This document shows positions 7,468 through 15,326 of a stretch of 33,031 nucleotides of DNA, one piece after another (positions within the stretch are counted from its first letter, which is position 1; each line of letters opens with the position of its first letter). Made by a program: the position numbers and the translations under genes. This DNA is from UBA1140 sp964573285 (lineage in GTDB: Bacteria; Campylobacterota; Campylobacteria; Campylobacterales; Sulfurovaceae). Location: positions 1-33,031 of the forward strand of contig CAZNJD010000051.1 in NCBI GenBank assembly GCA_964573285.1, in the 5' to 3' direction. The notes beneath the pieces were generated by a model. The model was not told where the DNA came from. It saw only the letters and a program-made list of their open reading frames with translations, and ran no database searches.

Positions 7468-8137
7468 ATTTATTTTGGTATATTTCTTGCAAATTATCTT
7501 TTTGTTTATAATTAATTATCTCACCTATCTCAATTATAATAGTTTGTTCAATATTTTTATCTTTCATAAAATTACTTAGAACATTATCAGTACGAGTCTT
7601 AATATATAGAGGTAATATAGGTAATCTATTCTTCAAAGCAATAATCCTAGAACCCTCTTTGAACTCTAATAGTGATTTATCACTCTTATTCCGTGTCCCT
7701 TCTGGAAAAATAAAAATAGAATTTTCATTTTTAACTGCTCTCTTTATATCAGTAAGAAAACTACTCATTTGTGACTGTTCTCTATCTAATAAAATAGAAC
7801 CACCATTTCTTACAAAAAGACCAAAGAATGGAGAGTTATATAACTCTTTTTTAGAAACCCATAAACCATATATATTACTTTTACTTAAAGCAATTTCGAT
7901 AACTAAAGGGTCGATTATCCCTCTATGATTAGATAGTAGTAGATATTTGCCATCTTTTGGAATTATATCTTCATTTCTAATCTCAATATTTATCTTTAAT
8001 TTTTGAAAAAGAGTTTTGGCATATTCCAATCTAATTCTCTTTTTTTCCATAGTTGTTTTTGCTAGTTTAAGTTTCAATCCATAAAAGTTTGTCAAAACAA
8101 GTGAATAAACTGCTAGTTTAAGTTTGTGAAATGTCAT
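7454..8137 (-). CDS. plsC: 1-acyl-sn-glycerol-3-phosphate acyltransferase (PlsC family)
   Basis: 227 aa. It transfers an acyl chain to lysophosphatidic acid to make phosphatidic acid, at the inner face of the cytoplasmic membrane. The acyltransferase signature NHRGIIDP gives His71 and Asp76 (HX4D), and the glycerol-phosphate binding motif FPEGTRN is at 144-150. Another family member with a different acyl acceptor, such as a lyso-ornithine acyltransferase, cannot be ruled out. RBS GAGGAA precedes ATG 8137. The gene has its own promoter directly after the acnB terminator and runs into the rpmH promoter at its 3' end. Confidence 0.88.
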   Translation of the reverse strand: MTFHKLKLAVYSLVLTNFYGLKLKLAKTTMEKKRIRLEYAKTLFQKLKINIEIRNEDIIPKDGKYLLLSNHRGIIDPLVIEIALSKSNIYGLWVSKKELYNSPFFGLFVRNGGSILLDREQSQMSSFLTDIKRAVKNENSIFIFPEGTRNKSDKSLLEFKEGSRIIALKNRLPILPLYIKTRTDNVLSNFMKDKNIEQTIIIEIGEIINYKQKDNLQEIYQNKFDIK

Positions 8138-8160
8138 AATTCCTCTTATTTTTTATAGAA

Positions 8161-8166
8161 TTATAG
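8161..8166 (-). promoter_or_regulatory. -10 box of plsC
   Basis: The minus strand reads TTTTTTGCTATAAT. The TATAAT box lies 23 bp before the plsC start and directly follows the U-tract of the acnB terminator, so terminator and promoter share the same few bases. Confidence 0.5.
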
Positions 8167-8168
8167 CA

Positions 8169-8201
8169 AAAAAGATGGTGTTATCAAATGACAACACCAT
8201 A
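8169..8201 (-). terminator. intrinsic terminator of acnB
   Basis: The arms ATGGTGTTGTCA and TGATAACACCAT (8190-8201 with 8176-8187, minus strand) pair over 12 positions with one mismatch. They are followed by C and a run of six T (8174-8169, minus strand). The structure lies 18 bp after the acnB stop: a textbook rho-independent terminator in the minus direction. Confidence 0.8.
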
Positions 8202-8218
8202 ATAGGAATAGAAAAGTT

Positions 8219-10786
8219 CTACTTCACCATAGCTTCAAGCTCATCTTTAGATACTTTGTTAAAGTTTAAGTATTTATAAACTTCATCTGTCATCTTTGGC
8301 TTAATCTTATTTGGTACTATCTCTAAATACTCTTTTGCTGTTGGCAACTTCCCTTTTAATGCAACTACAGCTGCTAATTCAGCAGAACCTAAATAGACTT
8401 GACTATCTTTTCCAAGTCTATTATCAAAGTTTCTAGTACTTGTAGAGAATACAAAAGCTCCTTGGTCAACTGATGCTTGATTACCCATACATAGTGAACA
8501 TCCAGGAATTTCAGTCCTAGCACCTGCCATACCAAATATAGAGTAATAACCCTCTTCTTGTAGAGTTTTTTCATCCATTTTCGTTGGAGGACATACCCAT
8601 AGTTTGGTAGGAACTTTACCTTCACCTCTTAGAACTTCACCTAATGCTCTAAATAAACCAATATTTGTCATACAAGAGCCTACAAAGACCTCATCAATCT
8701 CTGTTCTAAGACCTGCTTCATGTATCTCTGTAAGAGTTTTTACATCATCTGGGTCATTTGGACATGCCAAAATTGGCTCTTTGATTTGGTCAAGGTCAAT
8801 TTCAATTACAGCTGCATACTCTGCATCTTTGTCTGCTTCAAGTAGTTGTGGATTAGCAATCCAATCTCTCATCTTCCCAGCTCTTCTTTCTAATGTTGCT
8901 CTATCTTGATAACCTTGTGCTATCAACTCTTCGATAAGTGCAATATTTGATTTCAAATACTCAATTACTGGTTCTTTATCAAGTTTTACTGTACATGCAG
9001 CTGCAGAACGCTCTGCACTCGCATCACTAAGTTCAAAAGCTTGTTCACATTTTAAAGTTTCTAATCCTTCAATTTCAAGAACTCGTCCTGCAAATATATT
9101 TTTCTTCCCTTTTTTCTCAACAGTTAAGAGACCATCTTTTATTGCTTGATAAGGAATTGCATTTACTAAGTCTCTTAAAACAATACCTGGTTGCATCTTA
9201 CCTTTAAATCTAACTAAAACAGATTCAGGCATAGTCAAAGGCATCATACCAGTTACTCCAGCAAAAGCAACAAGTCCAGAACCAGCAGGGAAACTTATAC
9301 CAATTGGAAAACGAGTATGACTATCTCCACCTGTTCCTACAGTATCAGGAAGACACATTCTATTTAACCATGAGTGTATTACTCCATCACCTGGTCTAAG
9401 CACAAAACCTTTTCTCTCTGTCCAGAATTTTGGAAGAGTATGTTGTAGAATAATATCAGCAGGTTTTGGATATGCTGCTGTATGACAAAATGATTGAAGT
9501 ACAAAATCAGCACCAAAATTCAATGCAGCTAACTCTTTTACCTCATCTCTTGTCATTGCACCAGTTGTATCTTGAGAACCAACTGTACTACATATAGGCT
9601 CACAATAAACACCTGCTTTTACACCATCCATTCCACATGCTCTACCAACTATCTTTTGAGCTAATGTAAATCCTTTGCCACTATCTTCTGGTTGCGTTGG
9701 AGTCATAAAAATATCTCCTGCATCCATTCCCAATGCTTCTCTAGCTTTTGCTGTAAGACCTTTACCTATAATAAGTGGAATTCTACCTCCTGCTCTCATC
9801 TCATCAGGAAGAGTATTTGGCTCAATTGTAAACCTACTTACTACTTCACCATCTCTCTCTATCACGCCATCAAATGGTTTAATAGTAATTATATCACCAG
9901 TTTCAAGTTTTTCTACAGGTGCTTGAATAGGGATACATCCACTATCTTCTGCTGTATTAAAGAAAATTGGAGCAATAATATCACCAATAACAACTCCACC
10001 TGTTCTTTTACCAGGAATGTATGGAATATCTCTACCTATATGCCACTGAACGGAGTTAATACCTGATTTTCTACTAGAACCAGTTCCTACAACATCACCA
10101 ACATACGCTAAAGGGTAACCTTTTTTCTTTAACTCTGTCATAGTCTCTAATGGATTTGGCATTCTTGATTGCAAGAAAGAGTTTGCATGAAGAGGAATAT
10201 CTGCTCTAGTAAATGCTTCTGATGCAGGAGATAAGTCATCTGTATTTGTCTCACCTGGAATTTTATATACAGTTAAAGTAATCTCTTTTTCCATAGCAGG
10301 TTTGTTTATAAACCACTCTGCCTTTGCCCAAGACTCCAAAATCTCTTGTGCTTTAGCATTGCCACCATCTGCCATTGATTTTACATCATTAAACGCATCA
10401 TAAACAAGAATAGTATTTTTAAGTTGTTCAGCAGCTGTATCTGCAACCTCTCCATCTATCTTAAGAGCCTCAACCAACGGTTTAACATTAAATCCACCTA
10501 GCATAGTTCCTAAAATTTCACAAGCTTTTACTGCATCTATTACTTCACAAGTGGCATTACCTTGAATAATATCATTTAAAAATGCTGCTTTGACATACGC
10601 TGCATCATCAACACCAGCTGGTACTTTTTGAGTAAAAAGCTCCATAACGAAATCTACATCTTCAATTGGATTTGATTTAAGTAACTCTACAAGTTGTGCT
10701 ACTTGATTAGCTGTTAGAGCCAATGGTGGAACACCTAATTTAGCTCTCTCTTGGGTATGTTTTCTATAATCTGCTAGTAATGACAT
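8219..10786 (-). CDS. acnB: bifunctional aconitate hydratase 2 / 2-methylisocitrate dehydratase (AcnB)
   Basis: 855 aa, the normal AcnB length. It interconverts citrate and isocitrate in the oxidative or reverse TCA cycle. The AcnB-specific N-terminal helical (HEAT-like) domain fills about 1-160; the swivel domain follows (TNTDDLSPASEAF, GTGSSRKSG), then the catalytic domains (GDGVIHSWLNRM, GTGGDSHTRFP). [4Fe-4S] ligands are seen as Cys705 (VGSCMTNIG) and Cys763/Cys766 (PGCSLCMGN). RBS GGAGAC precedes ATG 10786. It is monocistronic: a -10 box upstream and an intrinsic terminator downstream. In other bacteria apo-AcnB also binds mRNA. Codon use looks less A/T-extreme than its neighbours, as expected for an abundant enzyme. 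Confidence 0.97.
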   Translation of the reverse strand: MSLLADYRKHTQERAKLGVPPLALTANQVAQLVELLKSNPIEDVDFVMELFTQKVPAGVDDAAYVKAAFLNDIIQGNATCEVIDAVKACEILGTMLGGFNVKPLVEALKIDGEVADTAAEQLKNTILVYDAFNDVKSMADGGNAKAQEILESWAKAEWFINKPAMEKEITLTVYKIPGETNTDDLSPASEAFTRADIPLHANSFLQSRMPNPLETMTELKKKGYPLAYVGDVVGTGSSRKSGINSVQWHIGRDIPYIPGKRTGGVVIGDIIAPIFFNTAEDSGCIPIQAPVEKLETGDIITIKPFDGVIERDGEVVSRFTIEPNTLPDEMRAGGRIPLIIGKGLTAKAREALGMDAGDIFMTPTQPEDSGKGFTLAQKIVGRACGMDGVKAGVYCEPICSTVGSQDTTGAMTRDEVKELAALNFGADFVLQSFCHTAAYPKPADIILQHTLPKFWTERKGFVLRPGDGVIHSWLNRMCLPDTVGTGGDSHTRFPIGISFPAGSGLVAFAGVTGMMPLTMPESVLVRFKGKMQPGIVLRDLVNAIPYQAIKDGLLTVEKKGKKNIFAGRVLEIEGLETLKCEQAFELSDASAERSAAACTVKLDKEPVIEYLKSNIALIEELIAQGYQDRATLERRAGKMRDWIANPQLLEADKDAEYAAVIEIDLDQIKEPILACPNDPDDVKTLTEIHEAGLRTEIDEVFVGSCMTNIGLFRALGEVLRGEGKVPTKLWVCPPTKMDEKTLQEEGYYSIFGMAGARTEIPGCSLCMGNQASVDQGAFVFSTSTRNFDNRLGKDSQVYLGSAELAAVVALKGKLPTAKEYLEIVPNKIKPKMTDEVYKYLNFNKVSKDELEAMVK

Positions 10787-10837
10787 TAATGTCTCCTATT
10801 AGTTGAAATATTTGTGATATATTCTATACTAATGCAA

Positions 10838-10843
10838 ATTATA
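10838..10843 (-). promoter_or_regulatory. -10 box of acnB
   Basis: TATAAT on the minus strand within CATTATAATTTGC, 51 bp upstream of the acnB ATG, in the 112-bp gap after ftsK. No hairpin terminator for ftsK is visible in that gap, so some read-through is possible. Confidence 0.4.
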
Positions 10844-10898
10844 ATGTTACTTTAAAGACCACTATTTATCTTATAGTTAACTTAGTTGTGTATTTAGG

Positions 10899-13046
10899 TT
10901 ACAATAAAATTTCTCTCTGCCCTTTATTATTAGGAGCAGACAATACCCCCATCTCTTGAAGCTGTTCAATAATATTAGCAGAACGATTATACCCTATTTG
11001 TAACTTTCGTTGGAGATAAGATATAGATGTTTTTTGGTCTGTTAAAACAACATTCTTTGCCTCTTCATAGAGTTCATCAAGTTCACCTATAATACCTGTT
11101 CCACTTAAATTAGTTCCATCCTCTTTTACCAAATAGCTATCATCATATTCAGGCTCTCTTTGTGCTTTGAGAAACTCAACTATCTCTTCTATCTCTTCTT
11201 CTGCATTCCAAGGAGCATGAAGTCGAACAAGACCATTTGTAGCAGGTGGAGTAAATAGAGCATCTCCCCTACCCAAAAGTCTATCAGCACCCAATGCATC
11301 CAAAATTACTTTGGAATCTATTCTTTGCCCTACCCTATAACTTAGCCTTGATGGTAAATTGGCTTTAATTAATCCTGTAACTACATCTACGCTTGGTCTT
11401 TGTGTTGCAACAATAAGATGAATACCACTAGCCCTTGCCATTTGAGCTAATCTAGCTATAGAGTACTCTACATCTTTACCACCATTCATCATCAAGTCAG
11501 CCAATTCATCTATAATTACAACAATATATGGCATGGTTTCACCACTACTTTTTTTGATTTTTTGATTATAGTTTTCTATATTTTTGGTACGATTTCCTGC
11601 CATAAGTTTATATCGCCGTTCCATCTCTGCTACCATATTAGCCAATGCAGCTATAGCTTTAATAGGGTCTGTAATTACAGGAGTGAGCAGATGAGGAATA
11701 TCATTATATACAGAGAACTCTAACATCTTAGGGTCAATTAGCATCAATTTTAAATTATCAGGGTCATTTCTATATAACAAAGATAGTATCATTGCATTAA
11801 TTCCTACTGATTTACCAGAACCTGTTGTACCTGCTATCAATAGATGTGGTAGCTTTTTTAAATCAGTTACAAATGGATTACCTACTATATCTTTACCCAT
11901 AGCTATAGTTAAAGGTGATTTGGAGGTATTAAAAAGTTTACTCTCTAATATATCTCGTAAATATACTGTATCAAAACTATCATTTGGTATCTCTATACCC
12001 ACTACATCTCGACCAGGAATTGGTGCTTGTATTCTAATAGTCTCAGCACTCAAAGCCATAGCAAGGTCATCTTGAAGACTCATAATTTTGGAGACTTTTA
12101 CATTTGGAGCTGGTTTAAACTCAAATGTAGTAACAAGAGGCCCACTATAGGTTCGATGAACATCTCCCTCAATTTTAAACTGCTTAAGCTTATTTAATAA
12201 ACCATGAATTTTTCTATCTATCTCTGCCTCATTTATCTTTTTTGATAGAGAAGGAGACTTTGCCAAAAAATCTAATTTAGGCAATATAAAATTTTTTGGT
12301 TTTTCTATTTTACCCCTCTCTATTTTATTAAGAAGTTGACGATTTTCTTCTAACTCCTCAACTATATTAGAAGAGAAAGCTATCTCTTCATTCTTCTCCA
12401 TAGGAGTAATCTTTTCTTCTTTTAGTCTCTTTTTATGTACAATTTTTTTAGGTTTTTTAGGAATAACTTTTTTTACTCTAGGTTTTCTTCGTTCTTCTCT
12501 TTGTGAAACAATAGTTGCCATAACTTCAGTACTCTGTTTATCAAAAAATGGATTTTCAACTTTTGAGAAGATTTTAGATATATATCTAATTATAAAATCT
12601 TTGATATTAGTTATCTTTTTCTTTATAATATACCAATCAGGAATATCATCAACTATAAGAACCAATGAAACCATAATAGTCATAAGCCAAAGTAACCATA
12701 ACCCTGCTTTTCCTATATAAGGTAACAAAAAGAGTTTTAAAGTTATCCCCACACTACCAACTTGACTAAATTTAAGTACCAAAGACTCAAAAATCATCAA
12801 AGAGATAAAAAATAAAATCCAACCAACATAAAAGTCAATCTGTTTTAATAAATACCTATTATGATATAGTTTATATAAAGGATAGAGTATAATGATTAAA
12901 TCAATATAAGCCAAATAACCAAATAATGATAAATTCCCCTCTCCATACACTCTACCTATATCACCTACCATATCAGTAGAGTGAAAAATAGTCGAAAAAG
13001 CACCATAAACAAATAGTATAAAAGCTACAATAATATATATATACAC
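10899..13046 (-). CDS. ftsK: DNA translocase FtsK
   Basis: About 715 aa. It is a septum-associated DNA pump that moves the chromosome ends across the division site and activates XerC/D or XerH-type dif recombination. The N-terminal four-helix membrane domain (about 1-135) is followed by a short basic linker with VIPKKPKKIVHKK, the alpha domain, and the RecA-like beta motor with Walker A GTTGSGKS (407-414 counted from TTG 13049) and Walker B VVIIDELADLMM (510-521). The gamma winged helix (about 655-716, SISYLQRKLQIGYNRSANII) reads the polar KOPS-type sequences. The longest frame starts at TTG 13049, but the Shine-Dalgarno AGGAG is only 3 bp away; GTG 13046 has better spacing and is chosen. Confidence 0.95.
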   Translation of the reverse strand: MYIYIIVAFILFVYGAFSTIFHSTDMVGDIGRVYGEGNLSLFGYLAYIDLIIILYPLYKLYHNRYLLKQIDFYVGWILFFISLMIFESLVLKFSQVGSVGITLKLFLLPYIGKAGLWLLWLMTIMVSLVLIVDDIPDWYIIKKKITNIKDFIIRYISKIFSKVENPFFDKQSTEVMATIVSQREERRKPRVKKVIPKKPKKIVHKKRLKEEKITPMEKNEEIAFSSNIVEELEENRQLLNKIERGKIEKPKNFILPKLDFLAKSPSLSKKINEAEIDRKIHGLLNKLKQFKIEGDVHRTYSGPLVTTFEFKPAPNVKVSKIMSLQDDLAMALSAETIRIQAPIPGRDVVGIEIPNDSFDTVYLRDILESKLFNTSKSPLTIAMGKDIVGNPFVTDLKKLPHLLIAGTTGSGKSVGINAMILSLLYRNDPDNLKLMLIDPKMLEFSVYNDIPHLLTPVITDPIKAIAALANMVAEMERRYKLMAGNRTKNIENYNQKIKKSSGETMPYIVVIIDELADLMMNGGKDVEYSIARLAQMARASGIHLIVATQRPSVDVVTGLIKANLPSRLSYRVGQRIDSKVILDALGADRLLGRGDALFTPPATNGLVRLHAPWNAEEEIEEIVEFLKAQREPEYDDSYLVKEDGTNLSGTGIIGELDELYEEAKNVVLTDQKTSISYLQRKLQIGYNRSANIIEQLQEMGVLSAPNNKGQREILL

Positions 13047-13084
13047 CAAATCTCCTGAAATAATAAAAACTAATATTTTTTCAG

Positions 13085-13090
13085 ATTATA
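13085..13090 (-). promoter_or_regulatory. -10 box of ftsK
   Basis: TATAAT on the minus strand (TTGTTATAATCTG), about 38 bp before the ftsK start, in the 185-bp region divergent from the HU gene. Confidence 0.45.
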
Positions 13091-13171
13091 ACAAAAATTT
13101 GACTGAGAAGAGCTATTTTCTGCCTGAAAATGCCTATTTTTAGATGTTTAATGGTTTTTTTAACTAAAAAC

Positions 13172-13226
13172 TTGTTTTTTTAAAAAAATAATTGTAGAAT
13201 TGAGAGTATATATTTTTAAAAGGAAG
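13172..13226 (+). promoter_or_regulatory. promoter and RBS of the HU gene
   Basis: TTGTTT (13172-13177) and TAGAAT (13195-13200) are spaced by 17 bp. The Shine-Dalgarno AGGAAG (13221-13226) lies 5 bp before ATG 13232. The spacer includes an A-tract after a T-tract, which would bend the DNA. Confidence 0.5.
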
Positions 13227-13231
13227 TATAA

Positions 13232-13504
13232 ATGAAAAAAGCTGAGTTTATTGAAGCAGTATCAAAGAGAGCAGGTTTATCGAAAAAAGATGCAAATGAA
13301 GCATTGAGTGCGATATTAGAAACAATTACAGATGCACTAAAAAATGGACAATCTGTAAGTTTTATTGGATTTGGTTCATTCTCAACAGTAAAAAGAGCAG
13401 CAAGAGAAGCAAGAGTACCATTAACAGGGAAAAAAGTTCAAATTCCAGAGAGAAATGCTGTTAGATTTAAAGTTGGTAAATCTTTAAAAGATAGTGTCGC
13501 TTAG
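13232..13504 (+). CDS. hup: HU family DNA-binding protein
   Basis: 90 aa, full length for HU. It is a dimeric nucleoid protein that bends DNA without strong sequence preference. The N-terminal helices (MKKAEFIEAVSKRAGLSKKD, ALSAILETIT), the GFGSF turn (46-50) and the beta-arm with the DNA-intercalating Pro63 (RVPLTGKK) are present, followed by VRFKVGKSLKDSV. It could be HU or an HU-like paralogue; only one HU-type gene is in the window. It has its own promoter and is followed by a tRNA gene 59 bp downstream. Confidence 0.95.
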   Translation: MKKAEFIEAVSKRAGLSKKDANEALSAILETITDALKNGQSVSFIGFGSFSTVKRAAREARVPLTGKKVQIPERNAVRFKVGKSLKDSVA

Positions 13505-13532
13505 TTTAACATTGTTTTAAGGTTCATTACTG

Positions 13533-13561
13533 TAAAATTGCATTCCAATTTAATTTGGAAT
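13533..13561 (+). promoter_or_regulatory. candidate -10 box and small hairpin before tRNA-Leu
   Basis: TAAAAT (13533-13538) may serve as a -10 box for the tRNA gene. The inverted repeat ATTCCAA / TTGGAAT (13542-13548 and 13555-13561, loop of 6) lies 2 bp before the mature tRNA 5' end. It would fold in the tRNA leader, or could act as a weak terminator for HU; there is no T-run after it. Confidence 0.3.
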
Positions 13562-13563
13562 GT

Positions 13564-13648
13564 GCCACAGTGATGGAACTGGTAGACTTGGTAGACTCAA
13601 AATCTTCTGCCTTATGGCGTGTCGGTTCGAATCCGACCTGTGGTACCA
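13564..13648 (+). tRNA. tRNA-Leu (anticodon CAA)
   Basis: An 85-nt class II tRNA. Acceptor arms GCCACAG and CTGTGGT pair (first pair G-U, as in many tRNA-Leu), followed by discriminator A and an encoded CCA (13646-13648). The D-arm has GGTAGAC. The anticodon loop CTCAAAA gives CAA, which reads UUG codons. The long variable arm TGCC TTAT GGCG and the T-arm GTCGG TTCGAAT CCGAC are intact. The anticodon stem GTAGA/TCTTC contains one U-U mismatch at its second pair. A gene for ubiX starts 49 bp downstream. Confidence 0.95.
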
Positions 13649-13697
13649 CTTCTTTAATGACATAATATCATCCTTTAATACTATAAGAGTAAAACAA

Positions 13698-14222
13698 ATG
13701 AGACTAATCCTAGCCATTACAGGAGCAAGTGGAACTAATCTTGCCAAAAAATTTATAAAATATCTTCCAAATCATATAGAGTTGCATATTATCACATCAA
13801 AACATGCCAAAATAGTAGAGGCTTATGAAGAAAAAAAAATCATACTCCATAGTAATAAAAATATAGGAGCTTCTATAGCTTCAGGCTCATTTAAAGTTGA
13901 TGCTACTGTTATTATTCCTTGTAGTATGAATACTCTTGCCAAAATATCTTGTGGAATTGCTGATAATCTTGTGACTCGTGTTGCTTCTGTAGCACTTAAA
14001 GAGCAGAAAAAACTGTTACTTGCCCCTCGTGAGATGCCTTTTTCAGCTATTGCTTTGGAAAATATGTTGAAACTTTCTCGATTAAATGTTATTATTGCAC
14101 CTCCTGTTATGGGGTATTATTCGCAATCTGATAGTGTTGATGATATGGAACGGTTTATTATCGGCAAATGGTATGATATTTTGGGAATAGAAAATAGTTT
14201 ATATGAGAGATGGAAAGGCTAA
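13698..14222 (+). CDS. ubiX: flavin prenyltransferase UbiX
   Basis: 174 aa. It joins dimethylallyl phosphate to reduced FMN to make prenylated FMN, the cofactor of UbiD-type decarboxylases used in quinone synthesis. Rossmann-like start MRLILAITGASG (GASG 9-12), PCSMNTLAKI (74-83), GIADNL (86-91) and PREMPF (110-115) are the family signatures. The open frame extends upstream to 13560, but that part overlaps the tRNA; ATG 13698 begins the conserved sequence and has AAGAG upstream. It is the first gene of ubiX-coaD-tmk, an order I also recall from Helicobacter. The UbiD partner is not in this window. Confidence 0.93.
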   Translation: MRLILAITGASGTNLAKKFIKYLPNHIELHIITSKHAKIVEAYEEKKIILHSNKNIGASIASGSFKVDATVIIPCSMNTLAKISCGIADNLVTRVASVALKEQKKLLLAPREMPFSAIALENMLKLSRLNVIIAPPVMGYYSQSDSVDDMERFIIGKWYDILGIENSLYERWKG

Positions 14223-14224
14223 AA

Positions 14225-14719
14225 ATGGAGTTTAGACGAGCTATATATCCTGGTACTTTTGACCCTATTACCAATGGACATTTGGATATTATTCAACGAG
14301 CATGTGCTATGTTTGATGAGATTGTTGTGGCAGTGGCTTATAATGAAGCCAAAAATCCTATGTTTTCATTAGATGATAGAATAGATATGGCAAAAAAAGC
14401 TACAGCTGATTTTCCTAAAGTTAAAGTAATCAGATTTCACTCTCTATTGATTGATTTATCTGATGAACTTAATGCCAATATTATTATTAGAGGTCTCAGA
14501 GCTGTGAGTGACTTTGAGTATGAGTTACAAATGGGTTATGCTAATGCTTCTCTTAAAAAGGAGTTAGAGACTGTTTATCTAATGCCAAGTCTCCAAAATG
14601 CTTTTATTAGTTCATCTGTTGTTCGTTCGCTTCTACCTTTTGGAGGTAAAGTATCTCATTTAGTTCCAAAAGTGATTTTGGAGGATATTAAAAGGGGTCA
14701 GACCCTTTTTAAGGAATAA
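14225..14719 (+). CDS. coaD: phosphopantetheine adenylyltransferase
   Basis: 164 aa from ATG 14225. It transfers AMP from ATP to 4'-phosphopantetheine, the fourth step of coenzyme A synthesis. The nucleotidyltransferase motif TFDPITNGH (11-19), RGLR (89-92) and ISSSVVR (128-134) are intact. A longer start at 14210 would overlap ubiX and put five residues before MEFRRAIYPG; AAAGG 7 bp before ATG 14225 favours the shorter form. The last codons (KRGQTLFKE) lie in a strong palindrome described separately, so the C-terminus may have been altered by a mobile repeat. It lies 2 bp after ubiX and 7 bp before tmk, surely co-transcribed. Confidence 0.95.
   Translation: MEFRRAIYPGTFDPITNGHLDIIQRACAMFDEIVVAVAYNEAKNPMFSLDDRIDMAKKATADFPKVKVIRFHSLLIDLSDELNANIIIRGLRAVSDFEYELQMGYANASLKKELETVYLMPSLQNAFISSSVVRSLLPFGGKVSHLVPKVILEDIKRGQTLFKE
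14688..14712. repeat. GGGGTCAGACCC palindrome (REP-like) at the 3' end of coaD
   Basis: The arms TTAAAAGGGGTC (14688-14699) and GACCCTTTTTAA (14701-14712) around a single A pair at all 12 positions, one of them G-U. Palindromes with a GGGGTCAGACCCC core are, as I recall, common in many genomes as REP-type elements tied to Y1 (RAYT) transposases. Here it lies inside coaD, ending 5 bp before the stop codon. In RNA it would form an 8-10 bp hairpin with a U5 run in the 3' arm, between coaD and tmk. Only one copy was seen in the window. Confidence 0.55.
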
Positions 14720-14726
14720 AACTTAG

Positions 14727-15326
14727 ATGTATATAATATTTGAAGGTATTGATACCTGTGGAAAAACTACGCAGATAGATTTAATAGCCAAAGATTTTAG
14801 AGATGTAGTTATCACTAGAGAACCTGGAGGAACTCATTTTGGAAAAATAGCTAGAGAGATACTATTATCTAATTCTATTAATTCTAAAAGAGCTGAACTT
14901 CTTCTATTTTTAGCTGATAGAGCTGAACATTATACTCAAGTTATTAGTCCAAATAGAGACAAACTAATACTTTCGGATAGAGGTTTTCTCTCTGGTATAG
15001 GATATGCTTTGGCTAATGGGGATTTTGATTTTGACCATCTAATAGAACTAAATAAATTTGCCTTAGAAGATAATTTTCCTGATTTGATTATATTTTTTGA
15101 AACAAATATAGAGACTCTAACCAAACGAACTCAAGCAGAGGATAAAACTCTTGATGGAATTGAATTAAGAGGATTAAAGTATCTAATGAATGTACAAAAA
15201 TATATGTCTCAAAGTTTAAAAAAACTTGACATTCCTTATCTCTCAATTGATGCAACCAAAGATATAAAATCTATTCATCAGAGCATATATTCTAGGATAA
15301 AAGTAGATGCCCAGCATCTTTTATAA
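14727..15326 (+). CDS. tmk: thymidylate kinase
   Basis: 199 aa. It phosphorylates dTMP to dTDP with ATP. The P-loop is EGIDTCGKTT (6-15), followed by REPGGT (31-36) and the DRGFLSGIGYA substrate segment; a lid region with KRTQAEDKTLDGIELRG follows. Length is normal. AAGGAA lies 10 bp before ATG 14727, after the coaD palindrome. Its 3' end overlaps the convergent bioV gene by 35 bp, so the two transcripts must be complementary there. Confidence 0.95.
   Translation: MYIIFEGIDTCGKTTQIDLIAKDFRDVVITREPGGTHFGKIAREILLSNSINSKRAELLLFLADRAEHYTQVISPNRDKLILSDRGFLSGIGYALANGDFDFDHLIELNKFALEDNFPDLIIFFETNIETLTKRTQAEDKTLDGIELRGLKYLMNVQKYMSQSLKKLDIPYLSIDATKDIKSIHQSIYSRIKVDAQHLL

Noticed and set aside
9692..10066. 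124-aa plus-strand frame inside acnB
   Set aside because: Antisense to highly conserved AcnB sequence; low-complexity Asn/Thr/Ser composition, no family resemblance.
13115..13131. ATTTTC/GAAAAT inverted repeat between ftsK and the HU gene
   Set aside because: Only 6 bp, A/T rich and not at a transcript end; expected by chance in this composition.
13560..13697. N-terminal extension of ubiX by 46 residues
   Set aside because: It would translate through the tRNA; family proteins start at MRLILAITGASG (ATG 13698).
13550..13747. Minus-strand 65-aa frame containing SDSNRHAIRQKIL
   Set aside because: It is the antisense reading of the tRNA-Leu gene, a frequent annotation artefact; no ribosome binding site or coding signal.
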